From Zeimonas arvi (GTDB taxonomy: Bacteria; Pseudomonadota; Gammaproteobacteria; Burkholderiales; Burkholderiaceae_E): a stretch of DNA of 64,000 bases. The translations under genes were made by a program, and so were the position numbers. Shown one piece after another: positions 24,858 to 33,577 of the stretch. Below the pieces are notes generated by a model. It searched no databases. It worked only from the letters and a program-made list of their open reading frames with translations, and had not been told where the DNA came from. The stretch's first letter is position 1, and each line of letters starts with the position of its first letter. The stretch spans positions 62,001 to 126,000 of the forward strand of contig NZ_VDUY01000007.1 in the NCBI RefSeq assembly GCF_008039575.1. Reading direction: 5' to 3'.

Positions 24858-27335
24858 TCAGCGTCCGGACATCCGAGCCCGACGCGCGGGGCGGCCGTGC
24901 CCACTGCGCCGCTCGATGGCCGGCGCATCGTGGACGGCTTCGGCGAGCGCCGCTGCCTCGAAAGGCGCAGTCGGGAGGGCTGGGGTGGCGCCCGCCGGCC
25001 CGCTGGTCATCGTGGCCTCGAATCGTTCCCGCGATACGCCCGGCGAGAACAGGAAGCCTTGCACCTTGTCGCAGCCCATCTGCTCGAGCAAGGTCAGTTG
25101 GTCCTCGGTCTCCACGCCTTCGGCGGTCACGCTCAACCCCAGGCTGTGACCGAGCTCGATCGTGGAGCGCACGATGGCGCTGTCGTGCGCGTTGCTCGTC
25201 ATGCCCGCCACGAAGGACTTGTCGATCTTCAGCTCGGTGACCGACAGGCGCTTCAGGTAAGTCAACGACGAGAAGCCGCTGCCGTAGTCGTCCACTGCAA
25301 CCTGCACGCCGAGCTTGCGCACCGCTTGCAGGGTGTCGGCGGCCCGGTCCGGGTCCTCGATCAGCGCGCTTTCGGTGACCTCCAGGCACAGCAGCCTGGG
25401 GGGCAGCGACTCGAGCGTCAGCAGGCTGGCGATCCGCTGCGGCAGTTGCTGATCGATGAGATCGCGAGCCGAGATGTTGATCGACAACTCGACCTCGCGA
25501 CCCTGGCGGCGCCACACGGCCGCCTGCCGGATCGCCCGTTGCAGCAGCCACTGCGTCATCTCGCGGATGAACCCGGTCTTCTCGGCGAACGGGATGAAGT
25601 CGTCGGGCGTGACAAGGCCACGGGTCGGATGTTCCCAACGCATCAGCACCTCGGCCGCTACGACCGGAGCCTCGCGCAGCGAGATCTTCGGTTGATACAG
25701 CAACCGCAACTCGGGCCTGTCGAGCGCATTGCGAAGTTCGGACAGCAGTGACAGGTGATGCTCTCGGCTGGTGTCGAATCCCGGGTCGTAGACCGATGAA
25801 GGAACGCCCTGGCGCTTTGCCGCGTACATCGCCACGTCGGCGTGCCGCATCAGTTCGCTTGGCGTTCGTCCATGCTCCGGGAAGTGCGCGATGCCGATGC
25901 TCGCGCTCACGTCGACCGTCTGGCCGGCCAGGGTGATCGGCGACTCGAGGCCGCGCGAGATCCTCGCGACGATGTCGTCGGCCCGACCCTCGGCCGAACG
26001 GACGACAATCGCGAATTCGTCGCCCCCCAGTCGCGCGATCGTGGGTGCGCCCGGCAATGCGTCCCGAAGGCGGTCCGCGACTTGGGCGAGCACCTGGTCG
26101 CCGCACTCGTGCCCCAGCGTGTCGTTGACCCACTTGAAGCGGTCGAGATCCATCAGCAGCACCGCGAAGTGCGCATCGCCGGCGTCACGGCTCGCCGAGG
26201 CGTCGGCAACGGTTCGCTCGAGCGTGGCAGCGAAACACGCGCGATTGGCCAGGCCGGTCAGCGTGTCGGAGTAAGCGAGCCGGGACACCTCCTGCTCGCG
26301 CGCCGTCATGCCCTGTCGCATGTGCTCCAGGCTCGCGGCAAGTTCGCCGATCTCGTCGCGGCGCGACAGGGTGAAGCTGGCCTTCCCGTCGCCGCTCCGC
26401 ACGCGATGGGCAGCGGCGGCGAGCTCGCGGATCGGGCGCGTGATCGACGCCGAGATCAGCGCGCTGCCGATCATGAAGACGAGCATGCCGCCGCCGGTCA
26501 CCAGTGCGAAGGCGGTCTGCAGTGGCTCGACCGATCGCTCGAGTTCGCCGATCGGCTGGCGCAGCACGATCGCCGACTTCGAATCACCCGGTGGCAGCTC
26601 GATCTGCTGAAGGCCGTGCGTGCGCGGCCGGAGCAGCTGCAAGACGTCGCCGAGGCCCGGTGCCAAGGCCGCGGTGACGGCCTCGGTCACCGCTTCGAGG
26701 TCGTCGCCGCCAGTGGTCCAGGCAATGCGCCAGTCCTGGCGCTCCCGCGTGGCGACGCTCACCTCGATGCCGTGCGCCCAGCCCAGCGACGCGGCCAGGC
26801 GCTCGTCGAGCGCGAGGCCGACCGCAATCCGGTGGCCAGGGGAGTTCCCGGGCGCGCGGGCGACGGCAATCAGGTGCGGGACCCCCGCTGCATCCGCAAA
26901 CGTGCCGACCACCGGCCGATCTCTCGCAGACAGGGCGAGCGATCCCGGGAAGGCCTTGTTCGCGATCGCTCCGCGGGTGACGGTGAGCGCTAGGTTGCCG
27001 TCGGCGGATACGAACCCGACGAGATCGGCGTGGGCACGCGCGCCCTCGGTCTGGAGCAAGGCCTGGACCCGTCGCGCATTTCCGGTGCGCGCGGCCTCGC
27101 GCAGCGCCGGACTGGCAGCCAGCGCGCCCGCTGCCCGCACGAGCGAAGCCTGTCGGGCGCTCAGCGCCGCTTCCACGCTGTCGCGCACCGTTTCCAGTTG
27201 GCGGTCCGTTCGCTCGAACCCCGCCTGCGAACCGAGGTGCCGAATCACCATGAACGCGCCGACCTGCACCACGACCAGCAGTGCGAGCAGGCACAGGGTG
27301 ATTCGCAGGCGGATGCCGCGCGGCAGCAGTCTCAT
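24858..27335 (-). CDS. Membrane GGDEF/EAL protein with HAMP domain
   Basis: An 825-residue protein: membrane helix about 11-32, periplasmic sensing domain about 35-265, second helix about 275-297, HAMP about 298-350, GGDEF about 355-515 with intact RLGGDEF, and EAL about 530-780 with AEVLMRW (EVL variant), 'DDYGSGFSSL' and 'VTAEGVETE'. The EAL catalytic acidic residues seen are present, so it may both make and degrade c-di-GMP. A Ser/Arg-rich tail follows. ATG 27335 has no overlapping neighbour; it appears transcribed alone. Confidence 0.92.
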   Translation of the reverse strand: MRLLPRGIRLRITLCLLALLVVVQVGAFMVIRHLGSQAGFERTDRQLETVRDSVEAALSARQASLVRAAGALAASPALREAARTGNARRVQALLQTEGARAHADLVGFVSADGNLALTVTRGAIANKAFPGSLALSARDRPVVGTFADAAGVPHLIAVARAPGNSPGHRIAVGLALDERLAASLGWAHGIEVSVATRERQDWRIAWTTGGDDLEAVTEAVTAALAPGLGDVLQLLRPRTHGLQQIELPPGDSKSAIVLRQPIGELERSVEPLQTAFALVTGGGMLVFMIGSALISASITRPIRELAAAAHRVRSGDGKASFTLSRRDEIGELAASLEHMRQGMTAREQEVSRLAYSDTLTGLANRACFAATLERTVADASASRDAGDAHFAVLLMDLDRFKWVNDTLGHECGDQVLAQVADRLRDALPGAPTIARLGGDEFAIVVRSAEGRADDIVARISRGLESPITLAGQTVDVSASIGIAHFPEHGRTPSELMRHADVAMYAAKRQGVPSSVYDPGFDTSREHHLSLLSELRNALDRPELRLLYQPKISLREAPVVAAEVLMRWEHPTRGLVTPDDFIPFAEKTGFIREMTQWLLQRAIRQAAVWRRQGREVELSINISARDLIDQQLPQRIASLLTLESLPPRLLCLEVTESALIEDPDRAADTLQAVRKLGVQVAVDDYGSGFSSLTYLKRLSVTELKIDKSFVAGMTSNAHDSAIVRSTIELGHSLGLSVTAEGVETEDQLTLLEQMGCDKVQGFLFSPGVSRERFEATMTSGPAGATPALPTAPFEAAALAEAVHDAPAIERRSGHGRPARRARMSGR

Positions 27336-27654
27336 CGCGCTCCTGAGAAGAAAAAGCGGGTTCGCGAGGCCGGTAGATCCGGACAGGCGACAGGGGTGAA
27401 GTCTTGGCGGTGCCCCTGAACGATGGTGTGTCGGATGTCTCGCATGCGCCGAAACGGCGACGCATGGCCGGCAGCCCCGGACGGGCGGCGAGGCGATCGC
27501 GCCGGGCGTTGTTGTGAGCGCAGCGTCGGCGCCGCCTTTGCGTGGCTCGGCTGGCGCTGGTGGGCAGGGTGGGAGTCGATTGGCCGGCAGGGCCGAGTTG
27601 CCACGGAAATGCCGCGCTGTCAGTAAGCGCTATCGTGGAAACCTCTTGAAATTC
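27336..27654. other. Intergenic region without a supported gene
   Basis: 319 bp between the start of the GGDEF/EAL gene and the 3' end of the tRNA. It should contain the promoter of the GGDEF/EAL gene. I see a CGCCG-AAA-CGGCG stem-loop (27448-27460, approximate) and no convincing coding frame or T-rich terminator. Confidence 0.4.
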
Positions 27655-27730
27655 TGGCGCCCCCGGCACGAATCGAACGTGCGACCCTCCCCTTAGGAGG
27701 GGGATGCTCTATCCACTGAGCTACGGAGGC
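27655..27730 (-). tRNA. tRNA-Arg (anticodon CCU)
   Basis: The 76-nt minus-strand sequence folds as a complete tRNA: acceptor GCCTCCG pairs with CGGGGGC (one G-T pair), D arm AGCTC..GAGC, anticodon loop CTCCTAA giving anticodon CCU, T arm with TTCGATT, discriminator G, and an encoded CCA end. It reads AGG codons. No other tRNA lies nearby. Confidence 0.97.
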
Positions 27731-27752
27731 GTTGTGGCAGGCGCAGGTCGCC

Positions 27753-27758
27753 ATTCTA
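27753..27758 (-). promoter_or_regulatory. Likely -10 box of the tRNA-Arg gene
   Basis: TAGAAT on the minus strand, 22 nt before the tRNA 5' end, giving a leader of about 15 nt. A clear -35 at 17 bp was not found, so this rests on the -10 and the position. Confidence 0.4.
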
Positions 27759-27894
27759 CCGAAGTCGACCTACCTGGCCCGACGAGAGTCGGGAGGAGTG
27801 GACGCCGCTTCGGAAGGCGCCGGACCCAGCGCATCGGTCAGCTGTAACCAAGCGCGGTTCGCGAAAGGCTATCCTCGGACGCTCTGGAGCCGAG

Positions 27895-29466
27895 ATGTCC
27901 ACCGATCGCGAAATCGAACTCAAGTTCCTCGTTCCCCCCTCGTCGCGCAAGGCGCTGGCCGCCGAGATGGCGAGCGCGTCGGCGAGCCTGGAGCGGCGCA
28001 CGCTGGCCGCGATGTACCTCGACACGCCCGATCGGCGGCTGGCCAGCGAGGGCATCGCCTGGCGCCTGCGCCGCGAGGGCCGGCGCTGGGTGCAGACGCT
28101 GAAGGCGGCCGGGGCGAATGCGCTCGAGCGCTTCGAGCACGAGGTGCTGCGCCCGGACGCGAGCCCGGATGCTTCACTTCACGCGGACACGTCGGTGGGC
28201 GACCGCTTGCTGAAGATCCTGCGCAAGGCGGAGGCGACCGGCGAGTTCGCCGGTGTGCGGTATCGCACCGAGGTGCGTCGCACCCTGCGCAGGGTGCGGA
28301 CCCGCGGGGCGGTCGTGGAGGTCGCCTTCGACGAAGGCCGGATCCTCGCGGGTCCCAGGCCGGGTCCGGAGGCCGCCGCGGGTGGTCCTCCCGAAGCCCC
28401 GTTGCGGCTCTGCGAGATCGAGTTCGAGCTGGTGTCCGGCTCGCCGCTGGCGATGCTCGCGCTCGCCGAGCGCTGGCGAAAGCGCTTCGGCCTGATCTTC
28501 GACCCGCGCACGAAGGCCGAGCGCGGCGACCGTCTTGCCGATGGCCTGCGGTTTCCGGCAGTCCGCAAGGGGCGATCGCCTGCCTATCCCCGCGACGCGT
28601 CGGTGCTGGACGCCTTCTGCGCGGTGCTCGACGAATGCCTGGACCAGATCGGACGCAATGCGATCGGCCTGGTCGACGGCGATCCGGAACTGCGCGTCGA
28701 GCACGTTCACCAGATGCGGGTCGGCATCCGGCGTCTGCGTTCGGGGCTGCGCAGTTTTCGCGGCTGGGTGTCCGCGCCGCCGCCGCCCCTCGTCGACGGC
28801 CTGCGCGCGCTCTTCGACACCCTGGGGCTGTCGCGCGACGCCGACGTGCTCGGTGCCGGCGTGGCGGCTGCGCTGGCGCAGGCCGGTGCGCCGCCACTCG
28901 AGGCCGGGGTCGTCGCCAAGCCGGCGCCCGACCCACGCGAGGCGGTCGCCTCGGCCGCGGTGCAGCAGATCATGCTCGCCTGGTTGAGCTGGCGCGTGGG
29001 GTTGGTCGAGGAAGCGCTTCCCTGCGATGCGGCTCCGAACGCCGCCACAGCGGACAGCAAGCCGTTCCCGCTCCAGGCCGAACGCCGCCTGCGCCGCTGG
29101 CACCGCGCGATCGCCGACGCTGCCAAGGCCTTCGATTCGCTCGACGACACTGCCCTGCACGCGCTGCGCAAGCGGATCAAGCGCCAGCGCTATGCCGCCG
29201 AGTTCTTCGCGCCGGTATTGAAGGCCGGCGCGCTCGGGCGCTATCTGAAGCGCCTTGCAGTGGTGCAGGACCGGATGGGCGAGCTGAACGACCTGGTCGT
29301 AGCGCGCGAGCGTTACCGGGCGATGGTGGCCGACGCTCCGGCGGCGTGGTTCGCGCTGGGCTGGCTGGCCGCGCGCATCGCGGAGTTCAAGGGTCTCGCG
29401 CGTCCCGAGCTCGAACGGCTGGCGGGCACTCAGCCTGCGGCGCGCTCCCAGTCCTCGATCCGGTAG
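27895..29466 (+). CDS. CYTH and CHAD domain protein (putative inorganic triphosphatase)
   Basis: A 523-residue protein. The N-terminal CYTH domain starts with EIELKF (the ExExK metal/triphosphate motif, residues 6-10) and carries the alternating charged strands 'AWRLRREGRRWVQTLK' and 'RYRTEVRRTL'. From about residue 235 a CHAD domain follows, with 'VHQMRVGIRRLRSGLRSF' and 'LHALRKRIKRQRYAAEFF', helices rich in conserved His/Arg that bind polyphosphate. CYTH enzymes hydrolyse triphosphate. The 3' end overlaps the convergent folA gene by 37 nt. Confidence 0.92.
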   Translation: MSTDREIELKFLVPPSSRKALAAEMASASASLERRTLAAMYLDTPDRRLASEGIAWRLRREGRRWVQTLKAAGANALERFEHEVLRPDASPDASLHADTSVGDRLLKILRKAEATGEFAGVRYRTEVRRTLRRVRTRGAVVEVAFDEGRILAGPRPGPEAAAGGPPEAPLRLCEIEFELVSGSPLAMLALAERWRKRFGLIFDPRTKAERGDRLADGLRFPAVRKGRSPAYPRDASVLDAFCAVLDECLDQIGRNAIGLVDGDPELRVEHVHQMRVGIRRLRSGLRSFRGWVSAPPPPLVDGLRALFDTLGLSRDADVLGAGVAAALAQAGAPPLEAGVVAKPAPDPREAVASAAVQQIMLAWLSWRVGLVEEALPCDAAPNAATADSKPFPLQAERRLRRWHRAIADAAKAFDSLDDTALHALRKRIKRQRYAAEFFAPVLKAGALGRYLKRLAVVQDRMGELNDLVVARERYRAMVADAPAAWFALGWLAARIAEFKGLARPELERLAGTQPAARSQSSIR

Positions 29467-29939
29467 CCGAGCCCGCCGGCCGACCGGTGGGTCTGGCTGG
29501 ACTTCAGCCTCCACTCGGGCGGGCCGAGCGGCTCGAAGCGTGCGTCGCCCTCGGGGTCGAGGTCGATCTCGGTGACGATCGCGCGGTCGGCGATCACGCG
29601 GGCCTCGGCATAGAGCTGCGCGCCGCCCACCACGAAGACCTCGTCGATGGCGATCGCGGGATCGGGACCCGGCGTGGCGGCCAGCGCGATCGCCTCGGCC
29701 AGCGAGCCGGCGCGTTCGCAGCCGGGATGCGTCCAGTGGGGATCGCGGGTGACCACGATCGTTCGCCGGCCCGGCAGTGCGCGGCCGATCGACTCGAAGG
29801 TGCGCCGGCCCATGACGATCGCATGGCCGGTGGTGGTGGCCTTGAAGTGCTTCAGGTCCTCGGGCAGGTGCCAGGGCAGCGTGTTGTCGCGGCCGATGAC
29901 CCCGTTGCGGGCCCGCGCGACGACGATCGTGACCCGCAT
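29430..29939 (-). CDS. folA: Dihydrofolate reductase
   Basis: A 169-residue protein of normal length. Landmarks: 'NGVIGRDNTLPWHLPEDLKHFK' pattern (substrate-site Asp/Glu and Trp), 'IVMGRRTFESIGRALPGR' (NADPH site), 'VFVVGGAQLYAEA'. It reduces dihydrofolate to tetrahydrofolate with NADPH, recycling the product of ThyA. The start ATG shares one base with the thyA stop (TGATG), so the two are translationally coupled. Confidence 0.97.
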   Translation of the reverse strand: MRVTIVVARARNGVIGRDNTLPWHLPEDLKHFKATTTGHAIVMGRRTFESIGRALPGRRTIVVTRDPHWTHPGCERAGSLAEAIALAATPGPDPAIAIDEVFVVGGAQLYAEARVIADRAIVTEIDLDPEGDARFEPLGPPEWRLKSSQTHRSAGGLGYRIEDWERAAG

Positions 29940-30733
29940 CAGACCGCCACCGGCGCCTTGATGTGCGGATGCGCCTGGTAGCCGTGCACCGCGAAGTCCT
30001 CGAAGCGGTAGTCGAAGATCGAGTCGGGCTTGCGCAGGATCTCGAGCCTGGGCAGCGGGTAGGGCTCGCGCGAGAGCTGCTCGCGCGCCTGCTCCAGGTG
30101 GTTCGAGTACAGATGGCAGTCGCCGCCGGTCCAGACGAAGTCGCCGACCTCGAGTTCGCACTGCTGCGCCACCATGTGCGTGAGCAGCGCGTACGACGCG
30201 ATGTTGAAGGGCACGCCCAGGAAGATGTCGGCGCTGCGCTGGTACATCTGGCAGGACAGGCGGCCGCCGGCCACGTAGAACTGGAAGAAGGCGTGGCAGG
30301 GCGCGAGCGCCATCTTCGGCAGGTCGGCCACGTTCCAGGCCGACACGATCAGGCGGCGCGAGTCCGGGTCCTTGCGGATGCGCTCGATCACGTCGGCGAT
30401 CTGGTCGATCTCGCCGCCTTCGGGCGTGCGCCAGTGGCGCCACTGGTAGCCGTAGATCGGGCCGAGCTCGCCGTTCTCGTCGGCCCATTCGTCCCAGATG
30501 CTCACGCCGTTCTCGCGCAGCCAGCGGGTGTTGGTCTCGCCTTTCAGGAACCAGATCAGCTCATTGACGATCGAGCGAAGGTGCAGCTTCTTGGTGGTGA
30601 CCAGCGGGAAGCCTTCCGTGAGGTCGAAGCGCATCTGCCAGCCGAAGACCGAGCGGGTGCCGGTGCCGGTGCGATCGGGTTTCTCGGCGCCGCGCTCGAG
30701 CGCGTGGCGCATCAGGTCGAGGTACTGTCTCAT
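29939..30733 (-). CDS. thyA: Thymidylate synthase
   Basis: 264 residues, the same length as the E. coli enzyme. 'DRTGTGT', '[16 protein letters not shown]', the nucleophile Cys in '[12 protein letters not shown]', '[20 protein letters not shown]' and 'HLYSNHLEQ' are all present. It makes dTMP from dUMP with methylene-tetrahydrofolate. Its ATG overlaps the stop of the upstream tetR-type gene (ATGA), and its stop overlaps folA, so the three read as one operon. Confidence 0.97.
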   Translation of the reverse strand: MRQYLDLMRHALERGAEKPDRTGTGTRSVFGWQMRFDLTEGFPLVTTKKLHLRSIVNELIWFLKGETNTRWLRENGVSIWDEWADENGELGPIYGYQWRHWRTPEGGEIDQIADVIERIRKDPDSRRLIVSAWNVADLPKMALAPCHAFFQFYVAGGRLSCQMYQRSADIFLGVPFNIASYALLTHMVAQQCELEVGDFVWTGGDCHLYSNHLEQAREQLSREPYPLPRLEILRKPDSIFDYRFEDFAVHGYQAHPHIKAPVAV

Positions 30734-31374
30734 CGGGTGATGCCGTCGAAGGCGGCGCGGACCATCTGCGCGACGATCTGGTCGTCGGTCAGCGCGCCGC
30801 CGGCCTTCAGGAAGTCCAGCGTGGGGTCGCAGGCGCGGGCGTAGAAGTGGTAAAGGACGAACTCGTCGGCGAAGTCGCCGGACAGCGCGCCGTCGGATCG
30901 CGCCTGGCGCACCAGGTCGCCGAGCATCTCGGACAGCGCCATCAGCTCGTCGACGTACTCGCGGTTGGCCAGCAGCGCGTCGCGCAGCGTGGCGCTGGTG
31001 GAGGGCAGGTGGGGCACGCCGCCGTCCAGCCGCTCGCGCAGCGTCCACTCGAGCATGGCGCGCAGCCGATCGGCGGCCGGCGCCTCGGCGGGCAGCGCGT
31101 CGAGCGCCTCGCGCGTGCGGCGCAGCAGCCGGATCATCACCGCCGCCGCCAGCGCTTCCTTGGAGGCGAAGTGCTTGTAGAGGCTGCCCTTGGCGATGCC
31201 GACCTCGGCGGCGATGTCGTCCATGGCCATGGGCTCGTAGCCCTTCTCCGCCAGCAGGCGGTTGGTGGCGTCGAGGATGGCCTGCTCGCGGCGCTCGAAC
31301 TGGGCCTGTCGGAAGGACTTGGCGGGTCGCTCCGGTTCGCGGGCGCTGCGGGTCGGGATGCTGAAGAGGGTCAC
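30730..31374 (-). CDS. TetR/AcrR family transcriptional regulator
   Basis: A 214-residue protein with an N-terminal TetR helix-turn-helix ('[43 protein letters not shown]', about residues 31-73) and a variable helical ligand-binding domain. GTG 31374 gives the family start with a basic lead-in. Its stop overlaps the start codon of thyA, an unusual partner for a TetR gene; whether it controls thyA-folA or something else is unknown. Confidence 0.9.
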   Translation of the reverse strand: MTLFSIPTRSAREPERPAKSFRQAQFERREQAILDATNRLLAEKGYEPMAMDDIAAEVGIAKGSLYKHFASKEALAAAVMIRLLRRTREALDALPAEAPAADRLRAMLEWTLRERLDGGVPHLPSTSATLRDALLANREYVDELMALSEMLGDLVRQARSDGALSGDFADEFVLYHFYARACDPTLDFLKAGGALTDDQIVAQMVRAAFDGITR

Positions 31375-31399
31375 TGCGTCGGGTGGTTGCGGGAGGCGG

Positions 31400-32158
31400 C
31401 TACTGTCGCACGCCGACGGATGCCGGCTGCGTGGGGTCCTGCGCGCCGGTGGGACTTTCGGCACCGTTGGATTGTCCGACAGGATTGCCGTCGGCAGGCT
31501 GCTGCAACTCGGCGGGCGGCTGCGCCGGCGGGGGTTCGGTACCCGCGGACGGAGCCGGCAGCGGCGGCGCGGCCGGCGGCAACGCGGGCGCTGCGGCAGG
31601 CGGAACCGGCCGCGGTGCGACAGGCGGCAGGCGGGGCAGGGCAGGCGCGACCGACGCGGGCGCCGCGACGCTCGCCGCGCCGGCGGCTGCCGGACCGGCG
31701 CTGAGCAGGGCCGGGTCGGGCCGCTCGGGCGTGGGCAATTCCACCCGGCCGCCGGCCTGCTCGACGATGACTGCGTCGGGGCGCACTTCGACCAGCATGG
31801 CGTGCTCGTCGATCTTGTCGCCCACCATGAAGGCCTTGGGCGGCTTGCCGTCGATGGACAGGATCGCGCTGCCCCGCTGCGAAGAGGCCGCGACGCCGAT
31901 CACCTTGATGTTGGAGGCCGCGGCTGCCGCGCGCCGGGATTGCACCGCCGAAGGCGGCATGCCGAACAGGCGCGACGCCGCGGCAAGGTCGGGTGCCTTC
32001 TGCCAGTCGACGAGGGAACCGGCCGGCGCGATCGCCATGCGCGGCGCGAAGAGCTGCAGCCCCCAATAGGTGGCGATGCCGCACAGCGCCGCGAACAGCA
32101 CGGTGGCGGCCAGGTGAGGCGCCCAGCGGCCCGTTGCCGCCGGCGATTTCAAGCGCAT
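31400..32158 (-). CDS. gspC: Type II secretion system inner-membrane protein C
   Basis: A 252-residue protein: short cytoplasmic start, one membrane helix (about 16-36), a GspC homology region (about 75-145: 'SNIKVIGVAASSQRGSAILSIDGKPPKAFMVGDKI' is characteristic), then a long Ala/Pro-rich tail. There is no PDZ domain. It connects the inner-membrane platform to the GspD secretin. Divergent from gspG, 74 bp apart, the arrangement common in Burkholderiales. Confidence 0.88.
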   Translation of the reverse strand: MRLKSPAATGRWAPHLAATVLFAALCGIATYWGLQLFAPRMAIAPAGSLVDWQKAPDLAAASRLFGMPPSAVQSRRAAAAASNIKVIGVAASSQRGSAILSIDGKPPKAFMVGDKIDEHAMLVEVRPDAVIVEQAGGRVELPTPERPDPALLSAGPAAAGAASVAAPASVAPALPRLPPVAPRPVPPAAAPALPPAAPPLPAPSAGTEPPPAQPPAELQQPADGNPVGQSNGAESPTGAQDPTQPASVGVRQ

Positions 32159-32192
32159 GTGCGACCCGTGCCGTTTCGTAAAAACCCGCTGC

Positions 32193-32199
32193 TATCATA
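32193..32199. promoter_or_regulatory. Overlapping -10 boxes between gspC and gspG
   Basis: CTATCATAG (32192-32200) reads TATCAT on the plus strand and TATGAT on the minus strand, so both divergent gsp transcripts may share one core promoter. No good -35 was found in either direction. Plus-strand gspG follows with CAGGAG before its ATG. Confidence 0.4.
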
Positions 32200-32232
32200 G
32201 CCCGGTTCACCTACGGACATTCAGGAGTGACG

Positions 32233-32724
32233 ATGCACCGTCCATCGGCCGACAGCAGCATTCCGGCCAATCCGGCAGCCTGGGCGCAGGGCCCGAGCCG
32301 GTCACGCCGCGCGAGCGGCTTCACCCTCATCGAGATCATGGTCGTCATCGTGATCCTCGGCGTGCTGGCGGCCATCGCCGTGCCGCGGATCATGAGCAAG
32401 CCCGACGAGGCCCGCGTGAAGGCGGCCCAGACCGAGATCGCCCAGCTGCTGCAGGCGCTGGATCTCTACCGCCTCGACAACCAGCGCTACCCCACCACCG
32501 AGCAGGGCCTGCTCGCGCTCGCCCAGCGCCCGGCGACCGAGCCGGTCCCGCCCAACTGGAAGGCCTACCTGAAGCAGGCGCCGGTCGATCCCTGGGGCCG
32601 CCCTTATCAATACCTGAATCCCGGCGTGAAGGGCGAGATCGATGTCTTCAGCCTGGGCGCCGACGGCCAGCCCGGCGGCGAGGGCGTCGACGCCGATATC
32701 GGGAACTGGGCGCTGAACCGCTGA
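32233..32724 (+). CDS. gspG: Type II secretion major pseudopilin
   Basis: A 163-residue pseudopilin. A 31-residue leader ends at G|FTLIEIMVVIVILGVLAAI (Glu at +5), followed by the GspG globular part with 'RYPTTEQGLLALAQRP', 'YLKQAPVDPWGRPYQY' and 'FSLGADGQPGGEG', a calcium-site loop. It builds the pseudopilus. ATG 32233 has CAGGAG 5 nt upstream; GTG 32227 lies within the RBS spacing and is rejected. The leader is longer than the usual 6-10 residues. Confidence 0.97.
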   Translation: MHRPSADSSIPANPAAWAQGPSRSRRASGFTLIEIMVVIVILGVLAAIAVPRIMSKPDEARVKAAQTEIAQLLQALDLYRLDNQRYPTTEQGLLALAQRPATEPVPPNWKAYLKQAPVDPWGRPYQYLNPGVKGEIDVFSLGADGQPGGEGVDADIGNWALNR

Positions 32725-32730
32725 GCATGC

Positions 32731-33192
32731 GTGGGTAGCAGCCAGCGCGGATTCACTCTCCTCGAGCTGCTCGTCGCGATCGTCATCGCCGGCGTGCTGA
32801 TCGGGGTGGCCACGCTTTCGATCGGCGGCTTCGACCGCGGCCTGCGCTTCGAGGCCGACCGCCTGGCGCAGCTCCTGTCGCTGGCCCGCGAAGAAGCGCT
32901 GGTGCGCGGGGCCCCGATTCGCCTGGAGGCCGACGAGGAGCGTTACCGCTTCGCGATCTGGCGCGACCGGCGCTGGCAGCCCATCCTCGACGACCGCGAC
33001 CTGCGCGAGCGTCTGTGGGAGCGGCCGACCCGCGTCTCGGTCGAGCGGCCCGACACCCGCAAGGTCGTGGAATTCGGCCGCGACCAGGTCGACACGCCCT
33101 TCGCGCTGCACCTGGAGCGGGAGGGGGACCGGGTGTCGATCCTGTCGAACGGGCTCGGCGTCTTCGAGCTGCGCCAGGAGACCGGCAAGTGA
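32731..33192 (+). CDS. gspH: Type II secretion minor pseudopilin H
   Basis: A 153-residue prepilin-like protein with the processing site G|FTLLELLVAIVIAGVLIGV after a 6-residue leader. The globular part is variable, with 'LAREEALVRGAPIRLEADEERYRF', the region recognised in GspH. GTG start, 6 nt after gspG. It helps initiate or cap the pseudopilus. Confidence 0.9.
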   Translation: MGSSQRGFTLLELLVAIVIAGVLIGVATLSIGGFDRGLRFEADRLAQLLSLAREEALVRGAPIRLEADEERYRFAIWRDRRWQPILDDRDLRERLWERPTRVSVERPDTRKVVEFGRDQVDTPFALHLEREGDRVSILSNGLGVFELRQETGK

Positions 33193-33204
33193 GAGGCAGC
33201 TGAG

Positions 33205-33573
33205 GTGCAGATGAGGGCGAAGTCGCGCGGCTTCACGCTGGTCGAGGTGCTGGTGGCGATGACCATCGCCGCGATCGCGCTGATGACCGCGATGCGCGCG
33301 ACCGGCTCCCTGGCGGTCAACAGCGCGGAGCTGCGGTCGCGCTCGCTGGCCCAGTGGAGCGCCGAGAACCGCCTGTCGCAGATCCGGATCGCCGCGGAGT
33401 GGCCGGCCCTGGGCCGCCGCGAGTTCGACTGCAGCCAGGCCGGCGTCGAGCTGGTCTGCGTCGAGCAGGTCTTCCAGACGCCGAACCCGCAGTTCCGGCG
33501 GGTCGAGGTCGGCGTCTACGCGCGCGGCTCCGACCATCGCCTGTCGCGACTGGTCGGCTTCTCGACGAGGTAG
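33205..33573 (+). CDS. gspI: Type II secretion minor pseudopilin I
   Basis: A 122-residue prepilin-like protein; G|FTLVEVLVAMTIAAIALM after a short basic leader, then 'LAQWSAENRLSQIRI', characteristic of GspI, the tip pseudopilin. GTG 33205 or ATG 33211 could initiate; both keep the leader basic. 12 nt after gspH. Confidence 0.93.
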   Translation: MQMRAKSRGFTLVEVLVAMTIAAIALMTAMRATGSLAVNSAELRSRSLAQWSAENRLSQIRIAAEWPALGRREFDCSQAGVELVCVEQVFQTPNPQFRRVEVGVYARGSDHRLSRLVGFSTR

Positions 33574-33577
33574 CGGC

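Noticed and set aside
27423-27626. A 67-residue plus-strand frame before the tRNA
   Set aside because: Arg/Trp/Gly-rich, no RBS or family pattern; likely chance frame.
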